Positions 15,611-24,797 of a stretch of DNA of 38,064 bases are shown piece by piece. Below the pieces are notes generated by a model. That model ran no database searches. It had not been told where the DNA came from and saw only the letters and a list, made by a program, of their open reading frames with translations. Position numbers and translations under genes: made by a program. Positions within the stretch are counted from its first letter, which is position 1; each line of letters starts with the position of its first letter. Source of the DNA: Fen-1231 sp035286465 (GTDB lineage: Bacteria; Gemmatimonadota; Gemmatimonadetes; Gemmatimonadales; Gemmatimonadaceae); assembly GCA_035286465.1 (NCBI GenBank), contig DATEDF010000039.1, forward strand, positions 1-38,064, in the 5' to 3' direction.

Positions 15611-18289
15611 TTGCCGGACGCCCTTGCCCAACTGAACGCCGCGCTTGCCGGCCGCTACGACGTCGAGCGCGAGATCGGCGCCGGCGGGATGGCGACCGTG
15701 TTCCTCGCCCGCGACCTCCGCCACGAGCGCCACGTCGCGCTCAAGGTCCTGAAGCCCGAGCTGGGCGCGGTGCTCGGCGTCGAGCGGTTCTTCGCCGAGA
15801 TCAAGGTCACGGCGAACCTGCAGCACCCGAACCTCCTGCCGCTGTTCGACAGCGGCGAAGCGGAGGGGCTGCTCTTCTACGTGATGCCGTACGTGGAGGG
15901 CGAATCGCTGCGCGCGCGGCTGGATCGCGAGAAACAGTTGCCGGTGGACGAGTCCATCCGCATTGCCACCGCCATCGCGAGCGCGCTGGAGTACGCACAC
16001 GCGCACGGGGTGATCCACCGGGATCTCAAGCCGGAGAACATCCTCTTTCAGGCCGGCGAGCCGGTTCTCGCGGACTTCGGGATCGCGCTCGCCGTGGCCG
16101 TCGCGGGCGGGAATCGCATCACGCAAACCGGGCTCTCGCTCGGCACGCCGCAGTACATGTCGCCCGAGCAGGCCACTGGTGATCGGGCGATAGACGGCCG
16201 CACCGACCTCTATTCGCTGGCCGCGGTGCTCTATGAGATGCTCACCGGCGAGGCGCCGCACACCGGGACCACCGCGCAGGCGATCATCGCGCGCGTGCTC
16301 ACCGACAAGCCGCGCAGCGTGCGCGCGACGCGGGAGATGGTGCCGCTGCACGTGGAGGCGGCGATCGAGCGGGCGCTGGCGAAGCTGCCGGCCGACCGGT
16401 TCGCGACGGCGAAGGAGTTCGCACAGGCGCTCGGAGGCGGCTATGCAACCGCGCCGGTGGCCGGAGCGGTGGGAGCGGGGAAGGCGGGGCAGGAGATCCG
16501 GTTCACGATCTCGTTTCCGAAGGCGAAGCTGCTTGCTGTGGCCAAGTGGGGCGTGGTTGCGGCGGCGATCGCGCTGGGTGCGTGGGGGTGGCTCCGGAGG
16601 GTCGAGGCGCCCCCCGCGCCGCGCGCTCGCTTCGCGCTCGCGCTCGCCGACGCGTCGCAGCCGCGCGAAGACGTCGGCGGCCAGAACATCGTCATCTCTC
16701 CCGACGGCACCGAAATCGTGTACGTCGGCGGCACCGGCTCGGCGCAGCTCTTCCGCAGAAGACTGAACGAATTGGACGCACGACCGATCCCGGGCACCGA
16801 GCGCGCCGTTCAGCCCCGGTTCTCCCCGGAGGGCAGGTGGCTCGCGTTCGTCGTCCAGAATCAGCTGAAGAAGATCCCGCTCTCCGGCGGTCCTGCGGTG
16901 AACATCGCCGATAGTGTGACCCGCTACAGTTGGGGCGAACGCGACATCATCGTACTCGAGAAGATCGGGGGCCGGCGGAGTGCCGGTCTCTGGACGGTGA
17001 GCGCGGCCGGCGGCTCGCCCGCGCGCCTCACGTCGCTCGACTCCGCCGCCGGAGAGACGGCCCACACGTGGCCGGAGGTCCTGACCGGCGGGCGGGCCGT
17101 TCTCTTCGAAGTCCAGAAGGGCAGCGTGCAGAGCGCGACGCTCGCCGCGGCGCGACTCGACGACGGCCGGGTCGTGCACTTCGGGCTGCAAGGATCGAAC
17201 GCGCGACACGTGGCCTCGGGACACCTCGTGTTCGGGCACCTGGAAGGCAGTGTCGCGGCCGCTCCGTTCGACGCGAGCGCGCTGCGCGTGACGGGTCCCG
17301 CCGTGACCATCCTCGAAGACGTCGTCGTGAAGAGCGGCGGCGCGACCGAGCTGTCGGTCGCTCGGACCGGGGTGCTTGCGTACGTGGAAGGGCAGGCGAA
17401 GCAGCAACTCGTCCTGGTGGACCGGACGGGACTTGTCAGGCCGCTCCTGCCTGCCACGGGGCGCTTCTCCGATCCCCGTTTTTCGCCGACGGGAGATCGC
17501 CTGGCGTTCACGATCGGCGAAGAAGGAAGCGCGGCCAAGACTGACGTCTGGATCCTCACGATCGCCTCCGGGACGCTCTTCCGGCTCACGAGAGATGGGA
17601 GCAGCAGACGACCAGAATGGAGTCACGATGGGCGCCGCGTGGCCTGGACACACCAGGACAGCGCCGGAGTCTCCATTCGATGGCAGGCGTCGGACGGGAG
17701 CGGCGCGCCGGATACCGTTCGTACGCGCGACAAGGCCGTGCTCTCGTTCGCCATGTCACCGCGCGGAGTGGCCCTCGCCGTCGCCAGTGGGCCGTCCGGT
17801 CGGCGCGACATCTTCCTGGAACCGTTGGACTCCGGGTCCAAGGCGCGTCCGCTCGTGAACGGCGAGGCGTCCGAGTATTCGCCCACCTTCTCGCGCGATG
17901 CGCGGTGGCTCGCGTACGTGTCCGACGAATCGGGTCAGTCAGAGGTGTATGTCTCGCCGATCGAGGGCACCTCGGGAAGGCACCAGGTGTCTACGGAGGG
18001 CGGTCTGCAACCGGTGTGGGCGCCCGACGGTCGCACCCTCTTCTATCGCTCGGGTGGCCGGATGATGGCGGCTGCGCTCACGTTCGCGCCCCGGTTCGAC
18101 GTGGCGAGGCGCGACACGCTCTTCACCGACACGTTCACGGGCCTTGGTTCGATCCGGCAGTTCGACGTCACGCCCGACGGCCGGCAGTTCCTGATGCTCC
18201 GCCGGGGCGACCAGCAGCAGCGCCTCGTGGTCGTGTTCGGCTGGCTCGACGAACTCAAGGAACGGATGGCGCTGGCGACGAAGAAATAG
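15611..18289 (+). CDS. Transmembrane Ser/Thr protein kinase with TolB/PD40-like beta-propeller
   Basis: Receptor-like Hanks-type kinase of 892 residues. The kinase domain spans about residues 13-285: glycine loop IGAGGMATVFLA, Lys45 in HVALKVLKPE, HRDLKPEN with Asp138, ADFGIAL with Asp155, and GTPQYMSPEQATGDR. All key residues are present. A single transmembrane helix lies near residues 307-330 (LLAVAKWGVVAAAIALGAWGWL). The remaining 560 residues contain repeated strands such as VISPDGTEIVYVGG, RFSPEGRWLAFV, RFSPTGDRLAFTIG and TFSRDARWLAYVSD, typical of PD40/TolB-like propeller blades facing the periplasm as a sensor. The TTG start at 15611 follows GGAG by eight bases and places MPDALAQLNAALAGRY, the usual start of this group, at the N-terminus; an ATG at 15534 is possible but would add an atypical tail. 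Confidence 0.9.
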   Translation: MPDALAQLNAALAGRYDVEREIGAGGMATVFLARDLRHERHVALKVLKPELGAVLGVERFFAEIKVTANLQHPNLLPLFDSGEAEGLLFYVMPYVEGESLRARLDREKQLPVDESIRIATAIASALEYAHAHGVIHRDLKPENILFQAGEPVLADFGIALAVAVAGGNRITQTGLSLGTPQYMSPEQATGDRAIDGRTDLYSLAAVLYEMLTGEAPHTGTTAQAIIARVLTDKPRSVRATREMVPLHVEAAIERALAKLPADRFATAKEFAQALGGGYATAPVAGAVGAGKAGQEIRFTISFPKAKLLAVAKWGVVAAAIALGAWGWLRRVEAPPAPRARFALALADASQPREDVGGQNIVISPDGTEIVYVGGTGSAQLFRRRLNELDARPIPGTERAVQPRFSPEGRWLAFVVQNQLKKIPLSGGPAVNIADSVTRYSWGERDIIVLEKIGGRRSAGLWTVSAAGGSPARLTSLDSAAGETAHTWPEVLTGGRAVLFEVQKGSVQSATLAAARLDDGRVVHFGLQGSNARHVASGHLVFGHLEGSVAAAPFDASALRVTGPAVTILEDVVVKSGGATELSVARTGVLAYVEGQAKQQLVLVDRTGLVRPLLPATGRFSDPRFSPTGDRLAFTIGEEGSAAKTDVWILTIASGTLFRLTRDGSSRRPEWSHDGRRVAWTHQDSAGVSIRWQASDGSGAPDTVRTRDKAVLSFAMSPRGVALAVASGPSGRRDIFLEPLDSGSKARPLVNGEASEYSPTFSRDARWLAYVSDESGQSEVYVSPIEGTSGRHQVSTEGGLQPVWAPDGRTLFYRSGGRMMAAALTFAPRFDVARRDTLFTDTFTGLGSIRQFDVTPDGRQFLMLRRGDQQQRLVVVFGWLDELKERMALATKK

Positions 18290-18296
18290 TGTTGCC

Positions 18297-19829
18297 CTAG
18301 CCGATCACCGGCCCTGGCCACGCGCCGAAGGCCGTTTCGAGATGCCGCGCGACCGCCAGTGACACATCCTCCCGCCACGGCTGCGCCACGCACTGGACGC
18401 CGATCGGCAATCCCTCTGGTGAGGTGCCCGCACGAATCACCGTGCTCGGCCACCCCGTGAGATCGAAGAGCTGCGTGTATGCCGCACTTGGCCGCGCGAA
18501 CGTGCCGTGTGCGGGTGCGGGGCCGATGTACACCGGGCAGACCATCACGTCGTAATCGGCGAAGAGGCCGAGCAGCTCTGACCGGTAGCGATCCCACCGC
18601 TCGTAGCGCGCGGTGACATCCCCACTCGAGTCGTTCGCTGCAGTCCCGATGCGGTCGAAAAGCGGTGACTGCGTCGTGCCCCAACGCTCGAGAATGCGCC
18701 GGACGCCGGCGCCGCCGTCGTTCCACATCAGCCCGGTATACAGCGCGTAGATGCCGTCCGCGCCCGGAATCTCGATCGCGTGCAACCTGCATCCCGCTTT
18801 TTCGAGGATGCGCAGCGCGCCCTCCACCGCACTCGCTGTCTCCACCGTCGGCCGGAGCGCGCCGAGATTCGTGAAGTGCGCCACGCGGAGCCCCCGCACC
18901 GTCACCTTGCGATGGTCGCCGAGCGGGACGGCCGGCGCGTGCGGGTCCACGCCGTCAGGGCCGGCAATGAGCGGGAGCACGAGCGCGAGATCGTCCACCC
19001 GCCGCGCGAGCGGGCCCAGGTGCGTGAGACTCTCGATCGGGCCGGTGTAGTCAATGATGTGCCCGGTGCGCGGCACGCGCCCCGCCGTCGGCTTGTGGCC
19101 CGCGATGCCGCAGAAGTGCGCCGGCACGCGAATGCTCCCGCCTGTGTCGCTCCCGATGTCGAGGGGCGATCCGCCCGCGGCGATGATCGCCGCCGCGCCG
19201 CCGCTCGAGCCGCCGCTCGTGCGCGACACGTCGTAGGGATTGTTCGTGCGTCCGTAGACGAGATTGTTCGTCTCGAAGGCGAGGGTGACGTCGGGCGTGT
19301 TGGTCTTGCCGAGGATGATCGCGCCGGCCGCGCGGAGGCGCTTCACGACGGTGGCGTCCTCGGCGGGGACGTACGAGGCACGGCCCATGGTGCCGCCGGT
19401 GGAGATGATCCCCGCGGTGTCGAGCGAGTCCTTGATGGTGACCGGCACGCCGTGCAGCGCGCCACGCTTCTCCATCGGCACGCGGTCGGCGATGCGCGCC
19501 TCCGCGAGCGCGGCATCGCGGCGGAGCTGCACGACGGCGTTCAGCGTCGGGTTCACCACCTCGATGCGATCGAGGTACGCGCGGACCGTCGCTTCGCTCG
19601 TCAGGCGCCCGCTGCGGATCGCCGTGGCGAGGTCAATGAGCGAGAGCGCACGTGGATCCTGCACCGCCGGCTCGGGCGACTCCCGCGTGCTCATCGGTTG
19701 CGGCGCCGGCATAGGCGGAAGGAGCCGCGCGAGCGGTCCGCCCACGGCGGCAGCGCCGGTCGCGGCGACGAAGTCGCGCCGGGAGAGTGGGGCAGCGGAC
19801 GGCGCGCGGTGGTCGGCATCGTGTGGCAT
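18297..19829 (-). CDS. Tat-exported amidase-signature enzyme
   Basis: Amidase-signature hydrolase of 510 residues. The N-terminus has a twin-arginine signal, SRRDFVAATGAAAVGGPLA (Arg17-Arg18), so it should be exported folded. The catalytic triad is visible: Lys133 in GVPVTIKDSLDTAG, the cis-serine in TSGGSSGGAAA (Ser208/Ser209) and the nucleophile Ser232 in GSDTGGSIRVPA. GHKPTAGRVPRTGH and the C-terminal GWPSTVIRAGTSPEGLPIGVQ are also typical. The family hydrolyses carboxamides, from small amides to peptides and fatty acid amides; the substrate here is unknown. It converges on the kinase gene with six bases between stops and diverges from the toxin-antitoxin pair. The ATG at 19829 is chosen because it starts directly before the Tat region. 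Confidence 0.93.
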   Translation of the reverse strand: MPHDADHRAPSAAPLSRRDFVAATGAAAVGGPLARLLPPMPAPQPMSTRESPEPAVQDPRALSLIDLATAIRSGRLTSEATVRAYLDRIEVVNPTLNAVVQLRRDAALAEARIADRVPMEKRGALHGVPVTIKDSLDTAGIISTGGTMGRASYVPAEDATVVKRLRAAGAIILGKTNTPDVTLAFETNNLVYGRTNNPYDVSRTSGGSSGGAAAIIAAGGSPLDIGSDTGGSIRVPAHFCGIAGHKPTAGRVPRTGHIIDYTGPIESLTHLGPLARRVDDLALVLPLIAGPDGVDPHAPAVPLGDHRKVTVRGLRVAHFTNLGALRPTVETASAVEGALRILEKAGCRLHAIEIPGADGIYALYTGLMWNDGGAGVRRILERWGTTQSPLFDRIGTAANDSSGDVTARYERWDRYRSELLGLFADYDVMVCPVYIGPAPAHGTFARPSAAYTQLFDLTGWPSTVIRAGTSPEGLPIGVQCVAQPWREDVSLAVARHLETAFGAWPGPVIG

Positions 19830-19933
19830 CGTCGAGTGGAACCGGCTGTCGTTCCGGGGGACGAACTGCGCGGTCAAACGTAGGGCTGTTCGAGCGCTCG
19901 GGCCACCCGGGACGCCGCGGGGAATGCGCGGGG

Positions 19934-19969
19934 TTGTCGGTGGCATATGTACTATGTAATATATATGCC
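19934..19969 (+). promoter_or_regulatory. Promoter and palindromic operator of the toxin-antitoxin pair
   Basis: A -35 element TTGTCG (19934-19939), a 17-base spacer and a -10 element TAATAT (19957-19962) put the transcription start at about 19969-19970, that is, on the antitoxin ATG, so the mRNA is probably leaderless. An imperfect palindrome with arms GGCATAT (19942-19948) and ATATGCC (19963-19969) covers the spacer and the -10 box. Ribbon-helix-helix antitoxins usually repress their own operon at such a site. The AT-rich block stands out in this GC-rich window. Confidence 0.7.
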
Positions 19970-20200
19970 ATGAAACGCACGACGATCTTCCTCGACGACC
20001 GGCTCTTGCGACGTCTGCAGCGCCTCGCCCGCACCCGGGGTGTGAGCTTCGCCACCGTCGTGCGCGAAGCGATGAGCCGCTATGTCGCCGAGCCTTCGGG
20101 CAAGGGTTCGCTCCCGTCCATCGCGGGCCGCTTCTCGAGCGGCACTCGCGACACGTCGGCGCGCGTGGACGAACTGCTCTGGCGCGACCCGCACGCGTGA
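19970..20200 (+). CDS. Ribbon-helix-helix antitoxin
   Basis: Small protein of 76 residues. The N-terminal strand MKRTTIFLDDRLLRRLQRLARTRG followed by SFATVVREAMSRYVA is the ribbon-helix-helix (CopG/Arc/VapB type) DNA-binding fold. The C-terminal 30 residues (FSSGTRDTSARVDELLW) are the likely toxin-binding tail. The gene is directly followed by a PIN-domain toxin gene with a four-base GTGA overlap, the standard order for a VapBC-type module. The start ATG at 19970 lies right after the palindrome; upstream in-frame extension would run through the promoter. Confidence 0.88.
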   Translation: MKRTTIFLDDRLLRRLQRLARTRGVSFATVVREAMSRYVAEPSGKGSLPSIAGRFSSGTRDTSARVDELLWRDPHA

Positions 20201-20610
20201 CGGTCGTCGCCGACACCGGCGCGATTTTCGCTCTCATTGACGCGAGCGACGCGTGGCACGAGCGCGTGACCGCGTGGTGGCGTGCAAACACACAATCGGT
20301 GGTTCTGCCGGTGAGCATCCTGCCAGAGGTGGCGCACCTCCTTCAGACGCGGATCAGCTCGCTGGCGGAGCTCGCCTTCGTGCGCGCCGTCGCTGACGGC
20401 GAGTTCACCGTAGAACCGCTCGAACCGGAGGATGTCACTCGCGCCGACGCGCTGATGCGCCGCTACCTCGACCTTCCACTCGGCTTCGCGGACGCCACGG
20501 TGATCGCCACCGCCGAGCGCCTCGACGCACGCGAGATCGTGACGACGGACCGGCGGCACTTCCGCGTGGCCGGCGCCTCTGGCTCGCGCACCATACGGCT
20601 CCTACCTTAG
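20197..20610 (+). CDS. vapC: PIN-domain toxin (VapC family ribonuclease)
   Basis: PIN-domain endoribonuclease of 137 residues. The metal-binding acidic residues are visible: Asp6 in VVADTGAIFALID, Glu44 in SILPEVAHLL, Asp99 in LPLGFADATVIATAERL and Asp118 in IVTTDRRHFRVAG. VapC toxins cut tRNA or rRNA when their antitoxin is lost; the specific target here is unknown. The GTG start overlaps the antitoxin stop, which couples the two products in translation. The full acidic set is present, so the toxin looks intact. Confidence 0.9.
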   Translation: MTVVADTGAIFALIDASDAWHERVTAWWRANTQSVVLPVSILPEVAHLLQTRISSLAELAFVRAVADGEFTVEPLEPEDVTRADALMRRYLDLPLGFADATVIATAERLDAREIVTTDRRHFRVAGASGSRTIRLLP

Positions 20611-20646
20611 GGCGCTGCTTCGCGCGGTCCTTCGCCGGAAGAACCG

Positions 20647-23332
20647 ATGGACATTCGAGACCAACTCCAGGCTACGCTCGGAAGTGCCTTCACGATCGAG
20701 CGTGAGCTCGGCGGTGGCGGGATGTCGCGCGTGTTCGTCGCGCGTGACCAGGCGCTGGGGCGCGAAGTCGTCGTGAAGATCCTGCCCAGCGAGCTGGCCG
20801 CGGAGCTCTCGGTCGAACGCTTCACGCGCGAGGTGCGGCTCGCCGCCGCGCTCCAGCACCCGCACATCGTGCCGGTGCTCACCGCCGGCGACTCCGGCGG
20901 GCTGCCCTATTACTCGATGCCGCTGGTCAAAGGTGAATCGCTGCGCCAGCGGCTCGCGCGCGACGGGGCGCTCCCCGTGCGCGACACCGTGGGCATCCTC
21001 CGCGATGTGGCGAAGGCGCTCGCGTTCGCCCACGCACAGGGCGTGGTGCACCGCGACATCAAACCCGACAACATCCTGATCACCGGGGGGCAGCGCGGTC
21101 GTCGCGGACTTCGGGATCGCGAAGGCGATCACGGCATCCCGTACCGTCTCCGGCGGCGCGACGCTGACGCAGCTCGGCACCGCGATCGGCACGCCCGCCT
21201 ACATGGCGCCGGAGCAGGCGGCCGGCGATCCCGACGTGGACGCGCGCGCCGATCTCTACTCCTTCGGCGTGACCGCGTACGAGATGCTTGCCGGCGCGCC
21301 GCCGTTCGAGGGCCGCACGCCGAGCGAGTTGCTGCGCGCACACCTGACGGAGCCTCCGGCGTCGCTCGCGGCGAAACGCGCGGACACACCCGCGACGCTC
21401 GTGGCGCTCGTGCAGGCGTGCCTGGCGAAATCGCCCGGCGATCGCCCGGCGAGCGCGGACGACGTCATGCGTGAACTGGAGAACGTGACGACGCCGGCGC
21501 CGAGCACGCTGCCTGCGGAGAGGGCCGCCGGGCCCATCGGCGTTGCGGCGCGCGCGAAGCGGACGAGGCGCACACGCCTGGCGGTCACCGCGGCGAGCGT
21601 GCTGATCGCGATCGTCGCAGGAACGTGGGTCGTGGTGGATCGGCGCGCGCCCACGCTCGACCCCGCGCGGGTGCTCGTGCTCCCCCCCGCACTCGCCTCC
21701 AGCGACCCATCGCTCGCGCCGCTCGCCGCGATGACGCCCGATGTCGTCACGAGGGGATTCGCGCAGATGCCCTGGGTGAGGGCGGCCAGCGCGCCGGGCG
21801 CCGCGAGCCCGACCGCATCGGAGGGCGATCTGCGTGCGCTCGCGCGTGCGGCTGGCGCCGGCACGGTCGTCACGGGCGCGCTCTACGTCCTGGGCGACAG
21901 CATCCAGGTGCAGTTCCGGCTCGTGGACGGTCGCACGGGAACCCTCCTGCGTGCGCTCGCTCCCGTGCGTGTGCCGCGCGCCGCAGGGCTCGACGCGCTC
22001 AGCATCGCGGCCGATCACGTGCTTTCCGGCGTCGGCTTCATCTCCGCGCCCTTCCTCGGTGTTTCGGCGCTTCCGCTCGGAGAGCCGCCGAGCTTCGCGG
22101 CGTTCCGCGAGTTCGAAGCCGCCGTCGCGCTCATGGGCAGGTCGGACCCCGCGCTCGGTGCCACCGTTGACACGGCGCTCATCGGTGCCATCGAGCGCCG
22201 CTTGACGCGGGCGTCGGCGCTCGACCCGGCGTTCGTGCAGCCGCGGCTCTGGCGCGGCGTGCGCCTCACCTGGTCGTATCACTATCCGTGGGTGGTCGCG
22301 GCGCTCGACAGCATCGTCCCGTGGGTTCGCGGCGCGCGCGACCGGATGACCCTGTTCGAGAGCGCGCTGGCCGAGTGCATCCTCACGAGCGCGAACGGGA
22401 TCAGCGACAGCGCCATCGAAGCGCTCCGCCGGCTGGGACGACTTCAACCGAACTCGCCGTTCCTCGACGAGATGCCGCGGCACCTCGCCGACATCAATCG
22501 GCCCGCTGCGGCCATCGCGGTCGCCACCGAGTGGTACCAGACGCGCCGGGGGTCCGATTCGCTCGGTGTATCCGTTGAGCGACGCTATTGGGCGCAGGTG
22601 GCCGATCTGCAGCATTTCATGGGGGACCACCGGGCGGAACGCGCGGCCGCGCGCAAGGCAAGAGCGACGGCTCCCAACAGCTCCGCCCTGCTGCGTCGCG
22701 AGCTTTTCGCACTCTCCGCGCTCGGCGACACGGCCACGCTCGACCGGCTGCTCGACGAGCTGGCGACCGCCGCGAAAGGCGAAGAGATGTTCGGCTTCGG
22801 CGGCGATATCCTCCTCATCGTCGGTCAGGATCTCATCGCGCACGGTCATCCGGAGGCGGGGCGTCGCATTCTTCGACGCGCCGAAGCGTGGTTCGACAGC
22901 CGTCGCGGAGGACGCGATTGGGCCGGTCAGGTCCCCTTCCGCGCCGCGATCACCTACCACGCGCTGGGGCGCGACGACGACGCCCTTGCGATCACTCGGG
23001 AGCTGTCGCGCCGCGAGCCCAGGGAGGTGCGCTATCGAGGGCAGATCGGGCGCATCCTCGCCCTTCGGGGCGATTCGGCCGGCGTCCGGCGCGAGCTCGA
23101 ATGGCTCGCCTCCATCTCGCCCCGGGAGTTCACGGGCACGCCCACGTATGAACGCGCGGCCATCACCGCGAACCTCGGCCGCGCGCACTGGGACGAAGCC
23201 ATCGCTCTCCTCGAGGAGTCCATCACGCAGGGGCAGGGCTTCAACATCCGGAGCCGGATTCACTACTTCGGTGATTGGCTCCCGATGCGCGACTATCCCC
23301 CATTCAAGCGGGTGACCACGCCACGGGGGTGA
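20647..23332 (+). pseudogene. Ser/Thr protein kinase with C-terminal repeat-like sensor region, frameshifted
   Basis: Starting at ATG 20647 the frame encodes a normal Hanks-type kinase N-lobe: IERELGGGGMSRVFVARD, Lys44 in VVVKILPSE, and VVHRDIKPDNILI with Asp137. Directly after this, at a run of six G (21085-21090), the frame breaks. With one G fewer, translation continues as VVADFGIAKAI, then GTAIGTPAYMAPEQAAGD and the rest of the kinase C-lobe, and runs on to TGA at 23332. Downstream are a transmembrane helix (TRLAVTAASVLIAIVAGTWVVV) and about 550 residues of helical, TPR-like sequence. Both halves are otherwise intact, so this is either a very recent mutation, a sequencing error in the homopolymer, or slippage-dependent expression. 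As written, the first product ends at 21474 without the DFG motif. Confidence 0.85.
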
Positions 23333-23421
23333 GCCACGCCGGCCGCTGATACGCGCCGCCGGTGCTCAGCACGCGCTCTGGGGCTCGCAATCCTGCACCT
23401 CGGGGTGTAACATCACTCGCC

Positions 23422-23433
23422 GCAACGCGTTGC
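23422..23433. promoter_or_regulatory. Perfect palindrome next to the rpmE promoter
   Basis: GCAACGCGTTGC is a perfect 12-bp palindrome ending four bases upstream of the -35 element. The position suits an activator or repressor site controlling the whole rpmE-to-S41 operon. No regulator is identified. Confidence 0.35.
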
Positions 23434-23437
23434 TTCC

Positions 23438-23466
23438 TTGAAACTCCGGGCCCGGCCGGTTAGACT
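23438..23466 (+). promoter_or_regulatory. Sigma-70-type promoter of the rpmE operon
   Basis: TTGAAA (23438-23443), a spacer of exactly 17 bases and TAGACT (23461-23466) form a promoter matching the sigma-70 consensus at 5 of 6 and 4 of 6 positions. The transcript would start about 30 bases before the rpmE ATG. Genes downstream are packed with gaps of up to 6 bases, so this promoter probably drives all six. Confidence 0.55.
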
Positions 23467-23501
23467 TCTTGGCTCGCTTCCGGTCCCGATTCGAGTCTCC
23501 C

Positions 23502-23717
23502 ATGAAAGCCGACATCCATCCCGTCTACGCGACCGCGCGGGTCACCTGCGCGTGCGGCAATACGTTCGAGACACGCTCGACGCAGCACGAGATCCACCTC
23601 GACATCTGCGCCGCCTGCCATCCGTTCTTCACCGGCAAGCAGAAGCTCGTGGACACCGCCGGCCGCGTGGAGCGGTTCCGCCAGCGCTATTCCAGGCAGA
23701 CGCAGCAGCCTGCGTAG
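23502..23717 (+). CDS. rpmE: 50S ribosomal protein bL31, zinc form
   Basis: Ribosomal protein of 71 residues in the usual bL31 size range. MKADIHPVYATARVTCACGNTF carries Cys16 and Cys18, and HLDICAACHPFFTGKQK carries Cys36 and Cys39, so this is the zinc-binding (C+) type. It binds at the central protuberance and bridges to the small subunit. The start ATG at 23502 gives the canonical MK-IHP N-terminus; upstream in-frame codons are not conserved. It is the first gene of the translation operon, three bases before prfA. Confidence 0.96.
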   Translation: MKADIHPVYATARVTCACGNTFETRSTQHEIHLDICAACHPFFTGKQKLVDTAGRVERFRQRYSRQTQQPA

Positions 23718-23720
23718 ATC

Positions 23721-24791
23721 TTGGCGCTTCGTGACCTCCTCGCCGATGCGGTGACGCGCGCGGCGGCCGTCGAACGGGCGCTCCTCGATCCGAAGACGGT
23801 CCGCGACGCGAAGCTCCTGGCGTCGCTCGGCCGCGAGCACCAGCGACTCACCCAGGTCGTCGAACGCGCCGACAAACTGAGGAAGTACGACGCCGAGCTG
23901 GCCTCCGCCCGCGAGCTCGCGTCGTCGGACGATCCCGAGATGGCCCGCGAAGCCGAGGCGGAGATCCGCCGGCTGACGTCCACCGTCCGCGGCCTCGAAG
24001 AGGAGCTGAAGCCGCTCCTCCTCCCGCGCGACCCGCTCGACGAACGGGGTTGCATCGTCGAGGTTCGCGCCGGCACGGGCGGCGACGAGGCGGCGCTCTT
24101 CGCCGCGGATCTCTGGCGCATGTACACGCGATTCATCGAGCGTCGCGGCTGGAAGATCGAGCTGCTCTCGCTCTCCGAGGGCGTCCTGGGCGGCGTGAAG
24201 GAAGTGATCTTCGAGGTGCACGGCGCCGGCGCGTTCGGCCAGATGCGGGGCGAGAGCGGCGTGCACCGCGTGCAGCGCGTCCCGGCCACCGAGGCGCAGG
24301 GGCGCATCCATACGTCGGCCGCGACGGTCGCGGTGCTTCCCGAGGCCGAGGAGATCGACCTCAGGATCGAGGAGAAGGAGCTCCGCATTGACGTGTTTCG
24401 CGCGAGCGGACCCGGCGGGCAGAGCGTGAACACGACCGACTCCGCCGTGCGCATCACCCACCTGCCGAGCGGGCTCGTGGTGCAGCAGCAGGACCAGAAG
24501 AGCCAGCTCCAGAACAAGCTGAAGGCGATGGACGTGCTCCGCGCGCGGCTGCTCGACCTCAAGGTTGCCGAACAGGAGGCGGAGCGCTCGCGACTCCGGC
24601 GGTCGCAGGTGTCCACCGGCGACCGGAGCGCGAAGATCCGCACGTACAACTTTCCGCAGAACCGCGTGACGGATCACCGGATCGGCTTCACGACGCACGA
24701 TCTGCCCGCCGTGATGAACGGGGAGATCGGTGCGTTGATCCAGGCGTACCAGATGGCGCGCGTGGAGGAGCAGCTCGGTGGTGGAAGCTGA
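23721..24791 (+). CDS. prfA: Peptide chain release factor 1
   Basis: Class I release factor of 356 residues that recognises UAA and UAG. The codon-reading tripeptide is Pro-Ala-Thr (residues 188-190, RVPATEAQGR), which marks RF1 rather than RF2. The catalytic GGQ is at residues 232-234 in GPGGQSVNTTDSAVR. GTGGDEAALFAADLWRMY is the RF family segment in domain 2. The start is TTG 23721, three bases after rpmE, giving the usual short leader before the coiled-coil domain 1. Its methyltransferase PrmC is encoded directly downstream, a common pairing. Confidence 0.96.
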   Translation: MALRDLLADAVTRAAAVERALLDPKTVRDAKLLASLGREHQRLTQVVERADKLRKYDAELASARELASSDDPEMAREAEAEIRRLTSTVRGLEEELKPLLLPRDPLDERGCIVEVRAGTGGDEAALFAADLWRMYTRFIERRGWKIELLSLSEGVLGGVKEVIFEVHGAGAFGQMRGESGVHRVQRVPATEAQGRIHTSAATVAVLPEAEEIDLRIEEKELRIDVFRASGPGGQSVNTTDSAVRITHLPSGLVVQQQDQKSQLQNKLKAMDVLRARLLDLKVAEQEAERSRLRRSQVSTGDRSAKIRTYNFPQNRVTDHRIGFTTHDLPAVMNGEIGALIQAYQMARVEEQLGGGS

Positions 24792-24797
24792 ACGTTC

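Noticed and set aside
15461..17653. Minus-strand frame of 730 codons opposite the receptor kinase
   Set aside because: No recognisable motif, composition of a GC shadow, and the plus strand has a complete kinase with catalytic residues.
21080..23263. Minus-strand frame of 727 codons opposite the frameshifted kinase
   Set aside because: Composition is Arg/Ala/Glu-rich without domain motifs; the plus strand encodes the kinase C-lobe and sensor region.
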